From Datisca glomerata (lineage: Eukaryota > Streptophyta > Magnoliopsida > Cucurbitales > Datiscaceae), in contig QANY01002498.1 of assembly GCA_003255025.1 (NCBI GenBank), positions 62,001-126,000 on the forward strand: a stretch of 64,000 nucleotides of DNA, in the 5' to 3' direction. The translations under genes were made by a program, and so were the position numbers. The notes beneath the pieces were generated by a model. It searched no databases and had not been told where the DNA came from. It worked only from the letters and a program-made list of their open reading frames with translations. Positions within the stretch are counted from its first letter, which is position 1. Each line of letters opens with the position of its first letter. This document shows positions 1 through 11,300 of this stretch, piece after piece.

Positions 1-372
1 AAAAGAGACCTTCCTACATAGGGACTGATGTTGTAGCCAAAAAAGGTTTATATGATAACTTCTAGACTTTAATAGTATTTATCCTTCCATATTCAGGTTC
101 GTTTCATCACCATCTTCCTTTTATTATAGTAGTTTGATATAAGATTTCCAGTGATGATGTTAATTTCAATCCTTAGCATTAAATCCTATTTGAATTTACA
201 TGAATACAATATTTGCTTCACAACAGTTGAAAGATCTCCAGATGGAGTGGCTCCTCTTCTACCATCTACCAAAATGACAGGAGTTCTACCTGAGATATAA
301 TCCATCCAATGTGCTATGAAAAAAGATCATTGCTTAAATTACTTGAGTATCATATAATTTGAATTAATCCTT
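1..372. other. Left flank of the foldback structure; exon-like stretch on minus strand
   Basis: No open gene. On the minus strand about 315 to 215 there is a short protein-like reading (key residues HWMDYISG, then RTPVILVDGRRGATPSGD) following an AG dinucleotide, which would suit an internal exon of a plant gene. I do not recognise the family, and the reading closes soon after. It may be a gene relic or chance. Confidence 0.25.
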
Positions 373-3360
373 CTCAAGCCTTCATTCTAAGGAAGGAAAT
401 AACAACTTTCCTTCTCTCAAAATTTGATTGATGATTAAGAAATTCCTTTAGAATATTCCATGAATTTAGACCCAAAAACAAAGATTTTTCCTTTAGTTTT
501 CCTTTAAAATAAAATCTTTCCTTAAATCTTTTTATATTCTCCTTTTTAAAAATTAATTTTTTTTATTTTTAGTATTTCAAAACTTATTTTTTTTTATATT
601 TTGTGATGATTGCCTTTTTTGAATTTTGGGTATTTGTTGTTGACCCTATAATTGGGCCAAAAAATAAATTAGGTCTGAAAATACATGCCCGGACAAAATA
701 CGGTATCTACAAATGTCCATCTTTGTTCAATATCCTACACATAGCAAGTGTACAAAGGTGTAGACTGGTATTTTGATTGGTACGAGAAATGACTACGTGA
801 GAAAGTGGAAGAGAGACCATGACTGATTCGAGTTCAATGAAAGGATACAAATTTAAAAAGAACTTGGATAGACACAAGCTTCGACCTCAATATAAGTTAG
901 GTTTGATTTAACCTAGGAGATGGAAGGACACAGACCTGGATTGACACAAGGTTTGACTTCAACTGAGTCGGTTCGATTTAATCGAACATTTTAAAAATGA
1001 AAATGAATTTGGATAGACACAGGTTTTGACTTTGATTGAGATGGGTTTGATTTAACTGAAAACGTTTAAAATGATAACATACCTGGATAAACACAAGATT
1101 TGACATCGACTCAATTGGGGTTGGAATTAACCAAGGATATTAAAAATGAAAACATAATTTGATAGACATATATAGACTTCAACCTCGATTGAGTCGGGGT
1201 CGATTTGACAAAAAATGTTTAAAATGAAAATGGACGTGAATAGATACAGACATCGACCTCGACTTAATTCGAGTTCGATTTAACCAAACATATTAAAAAT
1301 AAAAACGGACTTGGATAGACATTGGCTTCGACCTTAACTGAGTCGTGTTTGATTTAACAAAAAATCTTTAGAATGAAAACGGGCATGGATAGGCACAGGC
1401 TTCGACCTCGGCTAAGTGAGTTTCGATTTAACCGAAGATATTAAAAATGACAATAGACCAAGATAGATATACGAATCAAAATCTGCCGAATCACTCATGT
1501 TATGATCTATCAATTATGTCCTTTATGGAAATGGCAAACCAATTCAGGGACTTCTGGCATAAGTATTCAATTAGTTCGAACTTGTTTAGTGTGAAATTAC
1601 GTCAATACTTCCACATATTACAGATAGTTGTTTCTTGAAAACTCACTTCCGATATGAAACTTTGAGTATTTATAGATGCTTTCGTTATTCCCAATAATAT
1701 GGCTCTGGTTTAATTTAACCGAAAATGTTCCAAACGAAAATAGACCTGGATAGACACAAGTGTCTCCCTCGAATGAGTCAGGTTTGATTTAACCGAAAAT
1801 GTTTAAAATGAAAACAAGTCTAGATACACACACGCTTCGACATTGACTCAATTTGAGTTTGATTTAACCGAACATATTAATAATGAAAATGAACTCGGAT
1901 AGACACATGCTTCAACCTCGATTAAGTTGGGTTTGATTTAAAAAAAATATTTAAAATCAAAATGGGCATAGAGACACATAGCCTTCAACCTCGATTAAGT
2001 CAGGTTCGATTTAAACAAAGATATTAAAAATGAAAACGGACCTAGATAGACTAATGATTTGACCTTGACATAGTCATGTTTGATTTAACTAAATATATTA
2101 AAATGAGAACAGACCTTGATAGACACATGCTTCGACCTCGACTGAGTCGGGTTCAATTTGACCGAAAATGTTTATTTAACCAAAGATATTAAAAATGACA
2201 ACGGACCTGGATAGATACAGGCTTTGACCTAGACTAAGTCGAGTTCGATTTAACAAAAAATGTTTAAAATGAAAACAAAAGTGGAAAGACACAGGATTTC
2301 ATCTCGAATGAATTCATATTTGATTAAAACAAAGATATTAAAAATGAAAATGGATATGGATAGACACATGCTTCGACATTGATTGAGTCGGCTTGATTTT
2401 ATAAAAAATGTGTAAAATAAAAACGTAATCAGCTAGACATAAGCTTCAACCTTGGCTGAGTTGGGTTCGATTTAATCGAATATATTAAAAATGACAGATC
2501 TGGATAGACATATGCTTTGACCTTGACTGAGACGGATTAGATTTAACTAAAATATTTTAAAATGAAAGCGAACCTGTATAGACACAGGCTTCAGCCTCGA
2601 ATTAATTTACGTTTGATTTTATCGAATATATGAAAAATGACAATGGAGATGGATAGATAAATGCTTCGAGCTCGACTAAGTTAGCTTCGATTTAATTGGA
2701 AATTTTTAAAAAGAAAACAAACCTGAATAGGCGGTATGATCTCAACTGAATTAGGTTCAATTTAATTAAAGATATTTAAAATGAAACGAACCTGATGAAC
2801 ACTGGCTTCGACCTCAACTGAGTCGACTTCGATTTAACAAAAAATGTTTAAAATGAAAACAGGCCTGGATAGACGCATACTTTGACCTCAACTAAGTCGG
2901 GTTCGATTTAACTCAAGATATTAAAAATGACAACGGACCTCGAAAGACACAAGCTTCGACCTCGACTAAGTTGGGTTCGATTTAACCTAAAATGTTTTGA
3001 ATGAAAACCAATTCGGAAGACATGGGCATTAACCTCGACTGAGTCAGATTCGATTTCACCAAAAATATTAAAAATGACAATGAACAACCTAGATGCACAT
3101 AGGCTTCCACCAAGACTGAGTCATGTTCGATTAAACTGAAAATGTTTAAAATAAAAAAAAAACCTAGATAGACACATACTTCGATCTTGACTAAGTCAGG
3201 TTTGATTTAACCAAAGATATTAAAAATGACCACTAGCCTAGATAGACACATGCTTCGACCTCAATTGAGTGGGGTTTGATTTTATCCAAAGATATTAAAA
3301 TTGACAACGAACCAGGATTGACACAGAGTTTGACCTAGACTGAGTCGTGTTCAGTCTAGG
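373..3360 (+). repeat. Left arm: single-copy outer part, then ~74-bp minisatellite array
   Basis: From about 800 onward the arm repeats a ~74-bp unit built around GATAGACACAGGCTTCGACC, then a GACTGAGTCGG-like core, GTTCGATTTAACC and a poly-A-rich tail. Roughly 30 diverged copies are present, by my estimate. Two tail types recur, one reading near GAAAATGTTTAAAATG and the other near AAGATATTAAAAATG, often alternating, so the true repeat may be a dimer of about 148 bp. The unique block 1471-1713 interrupts the array. No coding capacity beyond short chance ORFs. Confidence 0.85.
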
Positions 3361-5515
3361 TCAATTATAAGAATAGTACAGATTGAGATATGTTATGGAA
3401 CATGTTGAATATACTACTAACCAATTAGTCTAGAGCAAAGCCATTTATCTAGCTCTAAATTCAATTGTTACACCTTAAGGTTATTTTCATAATTACATTA
3501 ATCTGAGGTGAATACGAAACTTGACTTAGTTACTTGTGATCTTTGATATGGTGAATGAGTGAGTTTGAATTTCTGGACAATACTACGGCTGTTGGGACCA
3601 CGATTCAATCATGTTGGAGTTACGTCATTCATAAATATGAAATTCATTGTTAGATTGAAAAAGTGACAATATCACTTTATTGATGAGTGTGTGAATAAAT
3701 AAACCGGGCTTAGTACTCGATGACATGAGTCATTGAATAAGATATGGTGATCTGTATAAGACATTTCACTGATATATCTTCCTTATTCACAATCAATAGA
3801 GGAGTTAAGGAAATAATGACTAGACGGGTAAAATGGTAATTTTACATCCTACTTTTTTACTAATATTCATGAAGGGTAATATCATAAAATATTCTGTGGA
3901 CCGTGAAATATAAATGTTTATTTGCACCAACAGAAAATGTAGCGCGCATGAATTGAGAGTTTATTCGACATCGAACCTATAGTAGAGTCGTACGAAGTTG
4001 AGATTAAATAGGTCATGAATTTATGAAGATAAATTAGTGGGTATTTGAATGTCATGGCTTCATTCATGTTGGTCTATTCGGTCTCAGAAGTAGTTCATAA
4101 GGACAAGAATGAGAAACAACAATAGTGGGACCAAAAACGTGTTTTAGACCAAGGTACACTCCCCGAGCCTCATATGAGATGAGTGTCATCACTAAATTAG
4201 TGAAGCAAAAAATTAATGTTTAAATTAATTATTTTGTTATTTTCTAACTATTGGATAATTAGTAAATAAAAAAATTAATTAATTGATAGGGATCAATTTA
4301 ATTCATCAATTTGGACTGATGAATTTGGACATAATTTTGACTCAAGGGAAGATGTAAAAATCACACATCACAGTGCAAGGATAATATGATTTTTTGGTTT
4401 TATCATATAAGGGTATGTTGGTAAATTATATAATCATTATATAAGGGATCGCATTATGGTTGCATCCCGAAGTATAACCACATTGGGTTAAATCAGAGCA
4501 GAAAAAGATTTGTCTCCTCTTCCCACTAGTTGTCGCCGAAAATTGTAAGGAGAAGAGAAAATTTTGTTTTCTCTTCCACTATTGTTTTGAGAGCCCACAC
4601 TCAATTCCTACCGATATTCTTGAGATATACTTCTGATTCTAACGAGTGTTTGTCTGTACAAAGCTCAATTACTAGCTCTGCAAAAAACAAAGAACGCGAG
4701 ATAGAAATTGGATCCCGCCGCCTAAGACCATGTTGGACCTTGGACTGGCGTAGACCCACAAACTTGTTGAGATTTTGGACTGAGCAAGTATTGTTTGGCC
4801 CAAATGATTGGCAAGGACTTGATACTTGATTCTAAGCCCAATCAAGTCCTGAAAATTAAATTTATTTAATTTGATAAATTTTCAACACTAATTAATTAGT
4901 ATTTGTTTTGTAAATTATTTTTTAAAATAAATCAATTAATTAATTTACTTGGTAATTATTTATCAAAGTAAAATTTGTTGGAAGATTAGTTTTAAATTGA
5001 ATTTTGAATTTTGAAAATGGGATTGGATCTTGGTGAAGTGTTACAAAGAGGTAGGACTTCCTGAAGGAGAATGAGACAATTACAGACTCCATGAAGAAAA
5101 TTTTTAAAACATTGTAATTTATTTATTATTCTTTTTATGGGTTGTAATTAGAAATGAGATATAGAGAGGTTAATTTTAAATATATGATTTATCTTTAATC
5201 TTGCATCCTCATATAACATGCCATATTGGAATAGTGATATGCCAATCTCAAATTTTCATGTAACATGTACATGCATCATTGTAATTTAAATTTATAATGA
5301 GTTATAATTTTGAATAAAATGTGAATTTTATGAAAGTTATAATTTTTAAATTGTGATTTGAATTTTACAAAATTTTACAATTTATGAAACTTACTTTTCA
5401 AATTTATAAAGAGATTTTTTGAAAAAGCAAAAAAAATCCAATTTTTGAAAAACTAACTAGGAGGGTCATTTACGTTGAAATGTTTCCAAGGTCCCCAATG
5501 AAAACTTCATTCTGG
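3361..5515. other. Central loop of the foldback, non-repetitive, no gene recognised
   Basis: This ~2.15-kb stretch separates the two minisatellite arms and is not palindromic. The longest open stretch (4530-4829, plus) has no family I recognise and has low-complexity composition. Around 4487-4502 the text TTAAATCAGAGC resembles a degenerate tRNA-Met primer-binding site, which would make the preceding kilobase LTR-like. I see no second LTR copy, so this is only a suggestion. Confidence 0.4.
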
Positions 5516-8100
5516 CACGAGGAATCGAACCCAACTTAGTCGAGGTCGAAACTTGTGTCTATCAAGGTCCGTTGTCATTTTAATATCTTCAGTTAAATCG
5601 AACCCGACTTAGTTAAGGTTGAAGTATGTGTCTATCCAGGTCTGTTTTCATTTTAAACATTTTTGGCTAAATTGAAATCGACTCAATTGAGGTCGAAGCC
5701 AGTGTTCATCAGGTTTGTTATCATTTTTAATATCATTAATTAAATCGAACCTGACTCAGTTAAGATCATATCCTGTGCCTATTCAGGTTCATTTTCATTT
5801 TAAAAAATTTCAATTAAATCGAAGCTAACTTAATTTTCAATTACATTGAAGCATTTATCTATCCATTTCCATTGTCATTTTTCATATATTCGATAAAAAC
5901 AAGCCTAAATTAATTCGAGGCTGAAGCCTGTGTATATATAGGTTCGTTTTCATTTTAAAAAATTCAGTTAAATCTAATCCATCATAATCAAGGTCGAAGC
6001 ATATGTCTATCCAGATCTATGTCATTTTTAATATATTCGGTTAAATAGAACCCGACTCAGCCAAGGTTGAAGCCTATGTTTAGCTGATTACGTTTTTATT
6101 TTACACATTTTTTTATAAAATCAAAGATGACTCAATAATTGTCAAAGCCTGTGCCTATCCATGTCCGTTTTCATTTTTAATATGTTTGGTTTAATCAAAT
6201 CAGAATTCATTTGAGATGAAATCCTGTGTCTTTCCACTTTTGTTTTCAATTTAAACATTTTTTGTTAAATCGAACTCGACTTAGTCGAGGTCAAAGCCTG
6301 TTTCTATCTAGGTCCGTTGTCATTTTTAATATCTTTGGTTAAATAAAACCTGCATCATTCAAGGTTAAAGCTTGTGTCTATCCATTTCTGTTTTCACTAT
6401 AAACATTTTTAGTCAAATTGAACCTGACTCGGTCGAGGTCGAAACTTGTGTCTATCAATGTCTGTTCTCATTTCAATATATTTAGTTGAATCAAACTTGA
6501 CTAAGTCAAGGTCGAATCATTCATCTATCTAGGTCCATTTTCATTTTTAATATCTTTGGCTAAATCGAGCCTGACTTAATCGAGATTGAAGCCTGTGTCT
6601 ATCCGAGTTCGTTTTCATTATTAATATGTTCGGTTAAAGCAAACTCAAATTGAGTCAAGATCAAAGTCTATGTCTATCCAGACTTGTTTTCATTTTAAAC
6701 ATTTTTGGTTAAATCAAACCTAACTCATTCGAGGGCGAAGCTTGTGTCTATCCAGGTCTATTTTTGTTTGGAACATTTTCAGTTAAATTAAACCAGAGCC
6801 ATATTATTGGGAATAATGAAAGTATATCTAAATACTCAAAGTTTCATATCAAAAGTGAGTTTTCAAGAAACAACTACCCGTAATATGTGGAAGTATCGAC
6901 ATAATTTCACATTAAACAAGTCTGAACTAATTGAATACTTGTGTCAGAAATTCCCTGAATTGGTTTGCCATTTCCATAAAGGATATAATTGATAGATCAT
7001 AACATGAGTGATTTGGCATATTTTGATTCGTAACTATCTTGGTCTATTATCATTTTTAATATCTTCGGTTAAATTGAAACTCACTTAGCCGAGGTCGAAG
7101 CCTGTGCCTATCCATGCCCGTTTTAATTTTAAAGATTTGGTTAAATCAAACATGACTCAGTTGAGGTCGAAGCCTATGTCTATCCAAGTCCATTTTCATT
7201 TTTATTATGCTTGGTTAAATCAAACTCGAATTGAGCAGAGGTCGAAGTCTGTATCTATCCATGTCCATTTTGATTTTAAACATTTTTTGTCAAATCGACC
7301 CCGACTCAATTGAGGTTGAAGTCTATATATGTCTATCTAGTTTTGTTTTCATTTTTCATATCCTTGGTTAAATCGAACCTCAATTGAGGCGATGTCAAAT
7401 CTTGTGTTTATCCATGTATGTTATCATTTTAAAAGTTTTCAGTTAAATCAAACCCGACTCAATCAAAGTCAAAACCTGTGTCTATGCAAATCCATTTTCA
7501 TTTTTAAAATATTTGGTTAAATCGAACCCGAATCAGTCGAAGTCAAATCTTGTATCAATCTAGGTCGGCGTCATTCCACCTTCTAGGTTAAATAAAACCC
7601 AACTTACGTTGCTGCTGAAACTTGTGTCTATCCAAGTCTTTTTTAAAATTTTTATCTTTTCATAGAACTCGAATCAGTTGAGGTCTCTTTTCCACTTTCC
7701 TACGTAGTCATTTCCCCTGCCAATCAAAATACTTGTCAACACCTTTGTACACCTACTATGTGTTGGATATTGAACAAAGATGGACAGTTGTAGATACTGT
7801 ATTTTGTCTGGGTCTGTGTTTTCAGACTTAATTTACTTTTTGGCCCAATTATAGGGTTAACAACAAATACCCAAAATTCAAATAGGCATAAAAATCATAA
7901 AATATAAAAAATAATAATAAGTTTTGAAAAAGGAGAAGATAAAAGTTTTAAGGAAAATTTTTATTTTAAAAGAAAACTAAAGGAAAAATCTTTATTTTTT
8001 GGTCTAAAATCAAGGAATATTCTAAAGGGTTTTTCTTAATTATCAATCAAATTTTGAGAGAAGGAAAGTTGTTATTTCCTTCTTTAGAATTATGACTGAG
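5516..8100 (-). repeat. Right arm: ~74-bp minisatellite in reverse orientation, then single-copy outer part
   Basis: The array from about 5520 to 7680 reads as the reverse complement of the left arm unit (GGTCGAAGCCTGTGTCTATCC, then a CATTTT-rich tail). I estimate about 25 copies, fewer than in the left arm, so the arms have changed length independently. The mirrored unique block lies at 6788-7031. The outer part, about 7680-8100, is single-copy and matches 384-810 in reverse complement with scattered substitutions and small indels. Confidence 0.85.
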
Positions 8101-9658
8101 ATACGACTATTTAAAATTATGGCTTAAAAAACTTTAACTCTTTCATTCTCCGTCATCGATGACTTTCCGACGAACGACCACCACCATTCAACCCCTCTCA
8201 TTAAACTCTACAAATCTAATTCTGACCAAAACAACCAACATCTCCAATAATCTAAAAAGTCAAAAATTCAAGAAACTATTTTTGATCAAATATATCACAT
8301 GTCTGGCGAGACTCATTACTTCAAGTCAGTTTGTTGGATCCTCTTGTTTAAGCTTCATAACGATCATTCGCGTAATCCAATATGATATCATGAACATCTA
8401 CCGATTGTTTTAAATGTAAGGTTATTAATATTATTTATTCAAATTTTAATATATATAAGCTTTTCTTCATTGTATTATTTTCTATCTCTATGCTAACATA
8501 TTAATAGATATAGGAGGGTAATTTATATTATTTCATAAAATTTTATTATAAATATTAACATTATCCTCATTATCATTATTTAAATTAATGTTTGAAAAAA
8601 CATTATTTCTTTCGAACCTAAAATTTTGGCATCGAAATTTAGAGATATTGAAAGTCCAATTCTCTATTCTCAAGAGGGGTGAGTAAATATATTTCGGGAA
8701 CTCTAAAATTGATTCTAATATTGTTTTATAAAACTACAAATAATTTCATAAAACTGAATTATCTACATTCAAGATGTAAGAAATCATACTTGAAAGTCCG
8801 AGTTTGATTTGAACTTGATTTTTACAATAAGAAATTGTTCAAAAATAAGTTTATACATACATAAAGGACTTCCGAACAAACTATGTAATTTCGTAGATCA
8901 AAATATTTTTTAAAATTAGGTGACCAATCACGCTTGACTGGTTGCAATTCTGATTTTATTTTTAAAAATATATTTTTCAATCGCCGCTCCGCGAAGCACG
9001 CACGTTGTGACACTGTTAAATTATTTAAGTAAATTAATATCTATAATTTCAATGGTGCAATTTCAAGTTTACAGTGGAACATCTTTGAAATTAATAAAAT
9101 GATATTTTAATTTAAAAGTTTAATTAATTATTAATTTTATTGAAATCAGTGCATGGATCCTTGTGAAATCTCTGTGAACACGAGTTGGGAATTTAAAATA
9201 TTGGAATTATAATAAGTAATTTAGAATCATTGAATTCTAAACTATTGCACATTTTATAAATTTGTGAATTGGGAATTCATTTTATATTGATGATATAAAT
9301 TCGCTATGAAATCATTTTTGTATCTAATAGCATGATAGATAGAAACAATATAATTAAATATATAAATAAATGGATAATAAATAAATAAACAGCATATTAT
9401 CCATTAAATAAATAAATAATATACTTGTTAAATTTATTTAACAATGAATATAATATAGTTAAGTAAATAACGGATTTTTTGAATAATATATAATTACCAA
9501 ATAATCATAATAATAAATAATAGTTCATGATTTACTAACTTTGTCATCCTGCTCTCTATTTTTATATTTTATTTTTGAATTTTTGAATTGAAATTTTTAG
9601 ATATGATATAGGGGTGCATCCACTATTTATTTGTCCAAAAGTTCAATGTTATTCTCTT
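8101..9658. other. AT-rich stretch with no recognisable gene
   Basis: Only short chance ORFs (8159-8413 plus; 8822-9013 minus) with biased composition and no family resemblance. 9340-9530 is a simple AAATAAATAA-like low-complexity stretch. Nothing functional is supported. Confidence 0.5.
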
Positions 9659-9731
9659 TAAGGGATAGAGCAACTTGGTAGCTCACAAAGCTCATAATCT
9701 TGAAGTTACGGGTTCAAATCCCATCTCTACA
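9659..9731 (+). pseudogene. trnfM: Decayed plastid-type initiator tRNA-Met (trnfM-CAU) relic
   Basis: The D-arm (GAGCAACTTGGTAGCTC), anticodon loop CTCATAA with anticodon CAT at 9693-9695, and T-arm (ACGGG, TTCAAAT, CCCAT) follow the plastid trnfM(CAU) layout closely. The acceptor stem has collapsed: TAAGGGA at 9659-9665 faces CTCTACA at 9725-9731, leaving several mismatches. The gene is therefore most likely a dead nuclear copy of plastid DNA (NUPT). No neighbouring plastid gene such as rps14 or trnG is recognisable, so the insert is short or its flanks have decayed. A mitochondrial copy of plastid DNA as the source cannot be excluded. Confidence 0.7.
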
Positions 9732-10460
9732 AATTTTTTTTTGTCCCTTGATAAATCAATTTCATTACATTATCTCTGTGGTAGAGCAGACATTGTGGTT
9801 CCACCATAGCGTTTAATCTAATTTTAATAATTTTAAATTATAACATTGTTTATAACTCAATTAATTTCATAAATTAATCGATAAGGATATTATCATATAA
9901 TATGTGATGAAAGAAAATATTAGATTACCAGGGATTTGAAAAAGATCATCGATCCAAATGAAACATTTTTCTATTCCAAGTGTAAAATATCATGTGTGGT
10001 GCGAGACTGGTCACTTATCACATACAAGTTATTTGATCTGAATTATTTGATAAGGATTAACTAATAATTCAAATTAATTGAGATTTTCTATCAGAAAAAT
10101 AGGATTGGATCAATGGCTATAGTGCATTCGAATTGATCTTCTCCTCATAAGAAATGAAGATCAGGCCAAACAAGGGGCCTTGTGTGGCGTGATAATGGCA
10201 ATCCACCTCCCTTATAGGGAATCAATCTCTTATCAGGTAAGGGATATTTGGTTATTTTTGAATTTGGAATTTAAAAATCTAAATTTGATCTTGTCCTTAT
10301 ACGATTTATATGAAGGAGAAGTTCACGTGATGCATTTTTTCTACCCCACAGAGAAAATACAGAATAGTTATCTTCTTCTTATACTCTCTTTCTCATGTGT
10401 TGAGAATATAATGATATTAAAAAAAATGAATGTATGATCAATTCCTATTTCACTGAAAAA
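9732..10460. other. No gene recognised
   Basis: AT-rich intergenic sequence. The open stretch 10180-10437 (plus) gives a hydrophobic translation with no family resemblance and is probably chance. Confidence 0.5.
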
Positions 10461-10469
10461 AAAGAAACC

Positions 10470-10640
10470 TAAGAGAAGACGACGTTTACTTCTGTGGTAA
10501 GGTCCGCAATCTGGGCCTTGAGCACCTCAATGGAACTTAAAATATCCTAGAAAGACTTTTTGCCCACTCAAGGTGGCTTTTCTCAATAGACTCTACCAAA
10601 TAGTCCAAACCTACGATGCCCTCAATCTCATCTACCCTTT
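10470..10640 (-). pseudogene. Coiled-coil fragment resembling plant Ty3/gypsy gag N-terminus
   Basis: Read on the minus strand from about 10640, the translation has heptad-like residues (EGIVGLDYLVESIEKSHLEW, then after a shift VLKAQIADLTTEVN). This style of coiled coil precedes the gag domain in many plant Ty3/gypsy polyproteins. A stop and a frameshift separate the two halves. No gypsy protease, RT or integrase lies nearby, so this is at best a small orphan fragment. Assignment rests on motif memory only. Confidence 0.4.
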
Positions 10641-10875
10641 CATAGTATTGGTAATATGAATTTAATAATCAGAGTCAATCCACCGTACATTATTTAGAGT
10701 TTTCAACATAAAGTTATTTATGAAACACTAAAGCAATATGATTACCCTTCCCTAAGAAACCCATGCATAGTATTGGTAATATGAATTTAATAATCAGAGT
10801 CAATCCACCGTACATTATTTAGAGTTTTCAACATAAAGTTATTTATGAAACACTAAAGCAATATGATTACCCTTC
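10641..10875. repeat. Identical ~110-bp direct duplication (period 125 bp)
   Basis: The block 10641-10750 recurs at 10766-10875 without a visible difference, separated by 15 bp (CCTAAGAAACCCATG). It begins CATAGTATTGGTAATATGAA and ends GATTACCCTTC. Identity in otherwise decayed DNA indicates a recent local duplication. Confidence 0.9.
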
Positions 10876-11300
10876 TCGAGCCACCTTTTGTACATGTGTC
10901 AGTCTTTATTCACGTCCACTTTTCTTGTAAAAGAAGCAAACAATCTTATGACTATGAAGCTTCATCAACTTTTTTCCTTTCGTTTTTGGTTAGGAGGCAT
11001 CCCTGCCTTTCTTATAATTTCCCTTATCATGAGTTAACAATTGGTTAGTTTTCACCCTCTCATGCTTTAGTCTTTCTTCCTCTAGAACAGTCATTGTTAG
11101 AAGCTCATTAATGGACAAATTTCCCTTATTTGTGTTATGGAATATCTGTAAAGGTCCAGGACAAGAGTTGAGTATGAAATGAATAAGAAATCGCTAAAAA
11201 ATCTCAACCTTTACAGGCTTTAGTTAAGCAGCAATGTGTGCCATTTTCCTGTTTTGCTCATGCACTCCTCTAGAACAATAAAATAGTTTGCCTAGTTGAA
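10871..11300 (-). pseudogene. Ty1/copia gag relic (UBN2-type gag and zinc-knuckle region)
   Basis: Reading the minus strand from about 11300 downward gives FLIHFILNSCPGPLQIF, then NKGNLSINELLTM and EEERLKHERVK, the conserved C-terminal part of copia gag (UBN2 family). Further on (about 10950-10871) comes a degenerate CCHC-like knuckle (KIVCFFYKK, later KRWLEKGN). Several stops and frameshifts are present. Protease, integrase and RT are missing. The 3' side joins the 125-bp duplication, which has interrupted or truncated the relic. Confidence 0.6.

Larger units (their letters stand above)
373..8100. repeat. Giant foldback (inverted-repeat) structure with minisatellite arms
   Basis: The sequence from about 373 to 3360 returns as its reverse complement from about 5516 to 8100. 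The outer ~430 bp of each arm is single-copy and clearly matches (for example ATTCTAAGGAAGGAAATAAC at 384 and its complement ending at 8090). The inner arms are a tandem ~74-bp minisatellite, and a ~245-bp non-repetitive block is mirrored at 1471-1713 and 6788-7031. The loop 3361-5515 is unrelated. No flanking target-site duplication is evident, so insertion as a unit is not shown. Candidates are a foldback or Mutator-like element with long terminal inverted repeats, or an inverted segmental duplication. Confidence 0.85.

Noticed and set aside
1447..1638. 63-residue ORF in the left foldback arm
   Set aside because: Its mirror at 6807-6992 codes in another frame; neither resembles a protein, so it is non-coding unique DNA.
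800..3360. CRISPR array
   Set aside because: Units are directly adjoining diverged repeats of ~74 bp without unique spacers, in plant nuclear DNA.
4487..4502. Primer-binding-like TTAAATCAGAGC in the foldback loop
   Set aside because: No LTR pair could be found on either side; kept only as a note in the loop entry.
9775..9815. GGTAGAGCAGA-like D-arm text downstream of the tRNA relic
   Set aside because: No anticodon or T arm follows in a foldable arrangement.
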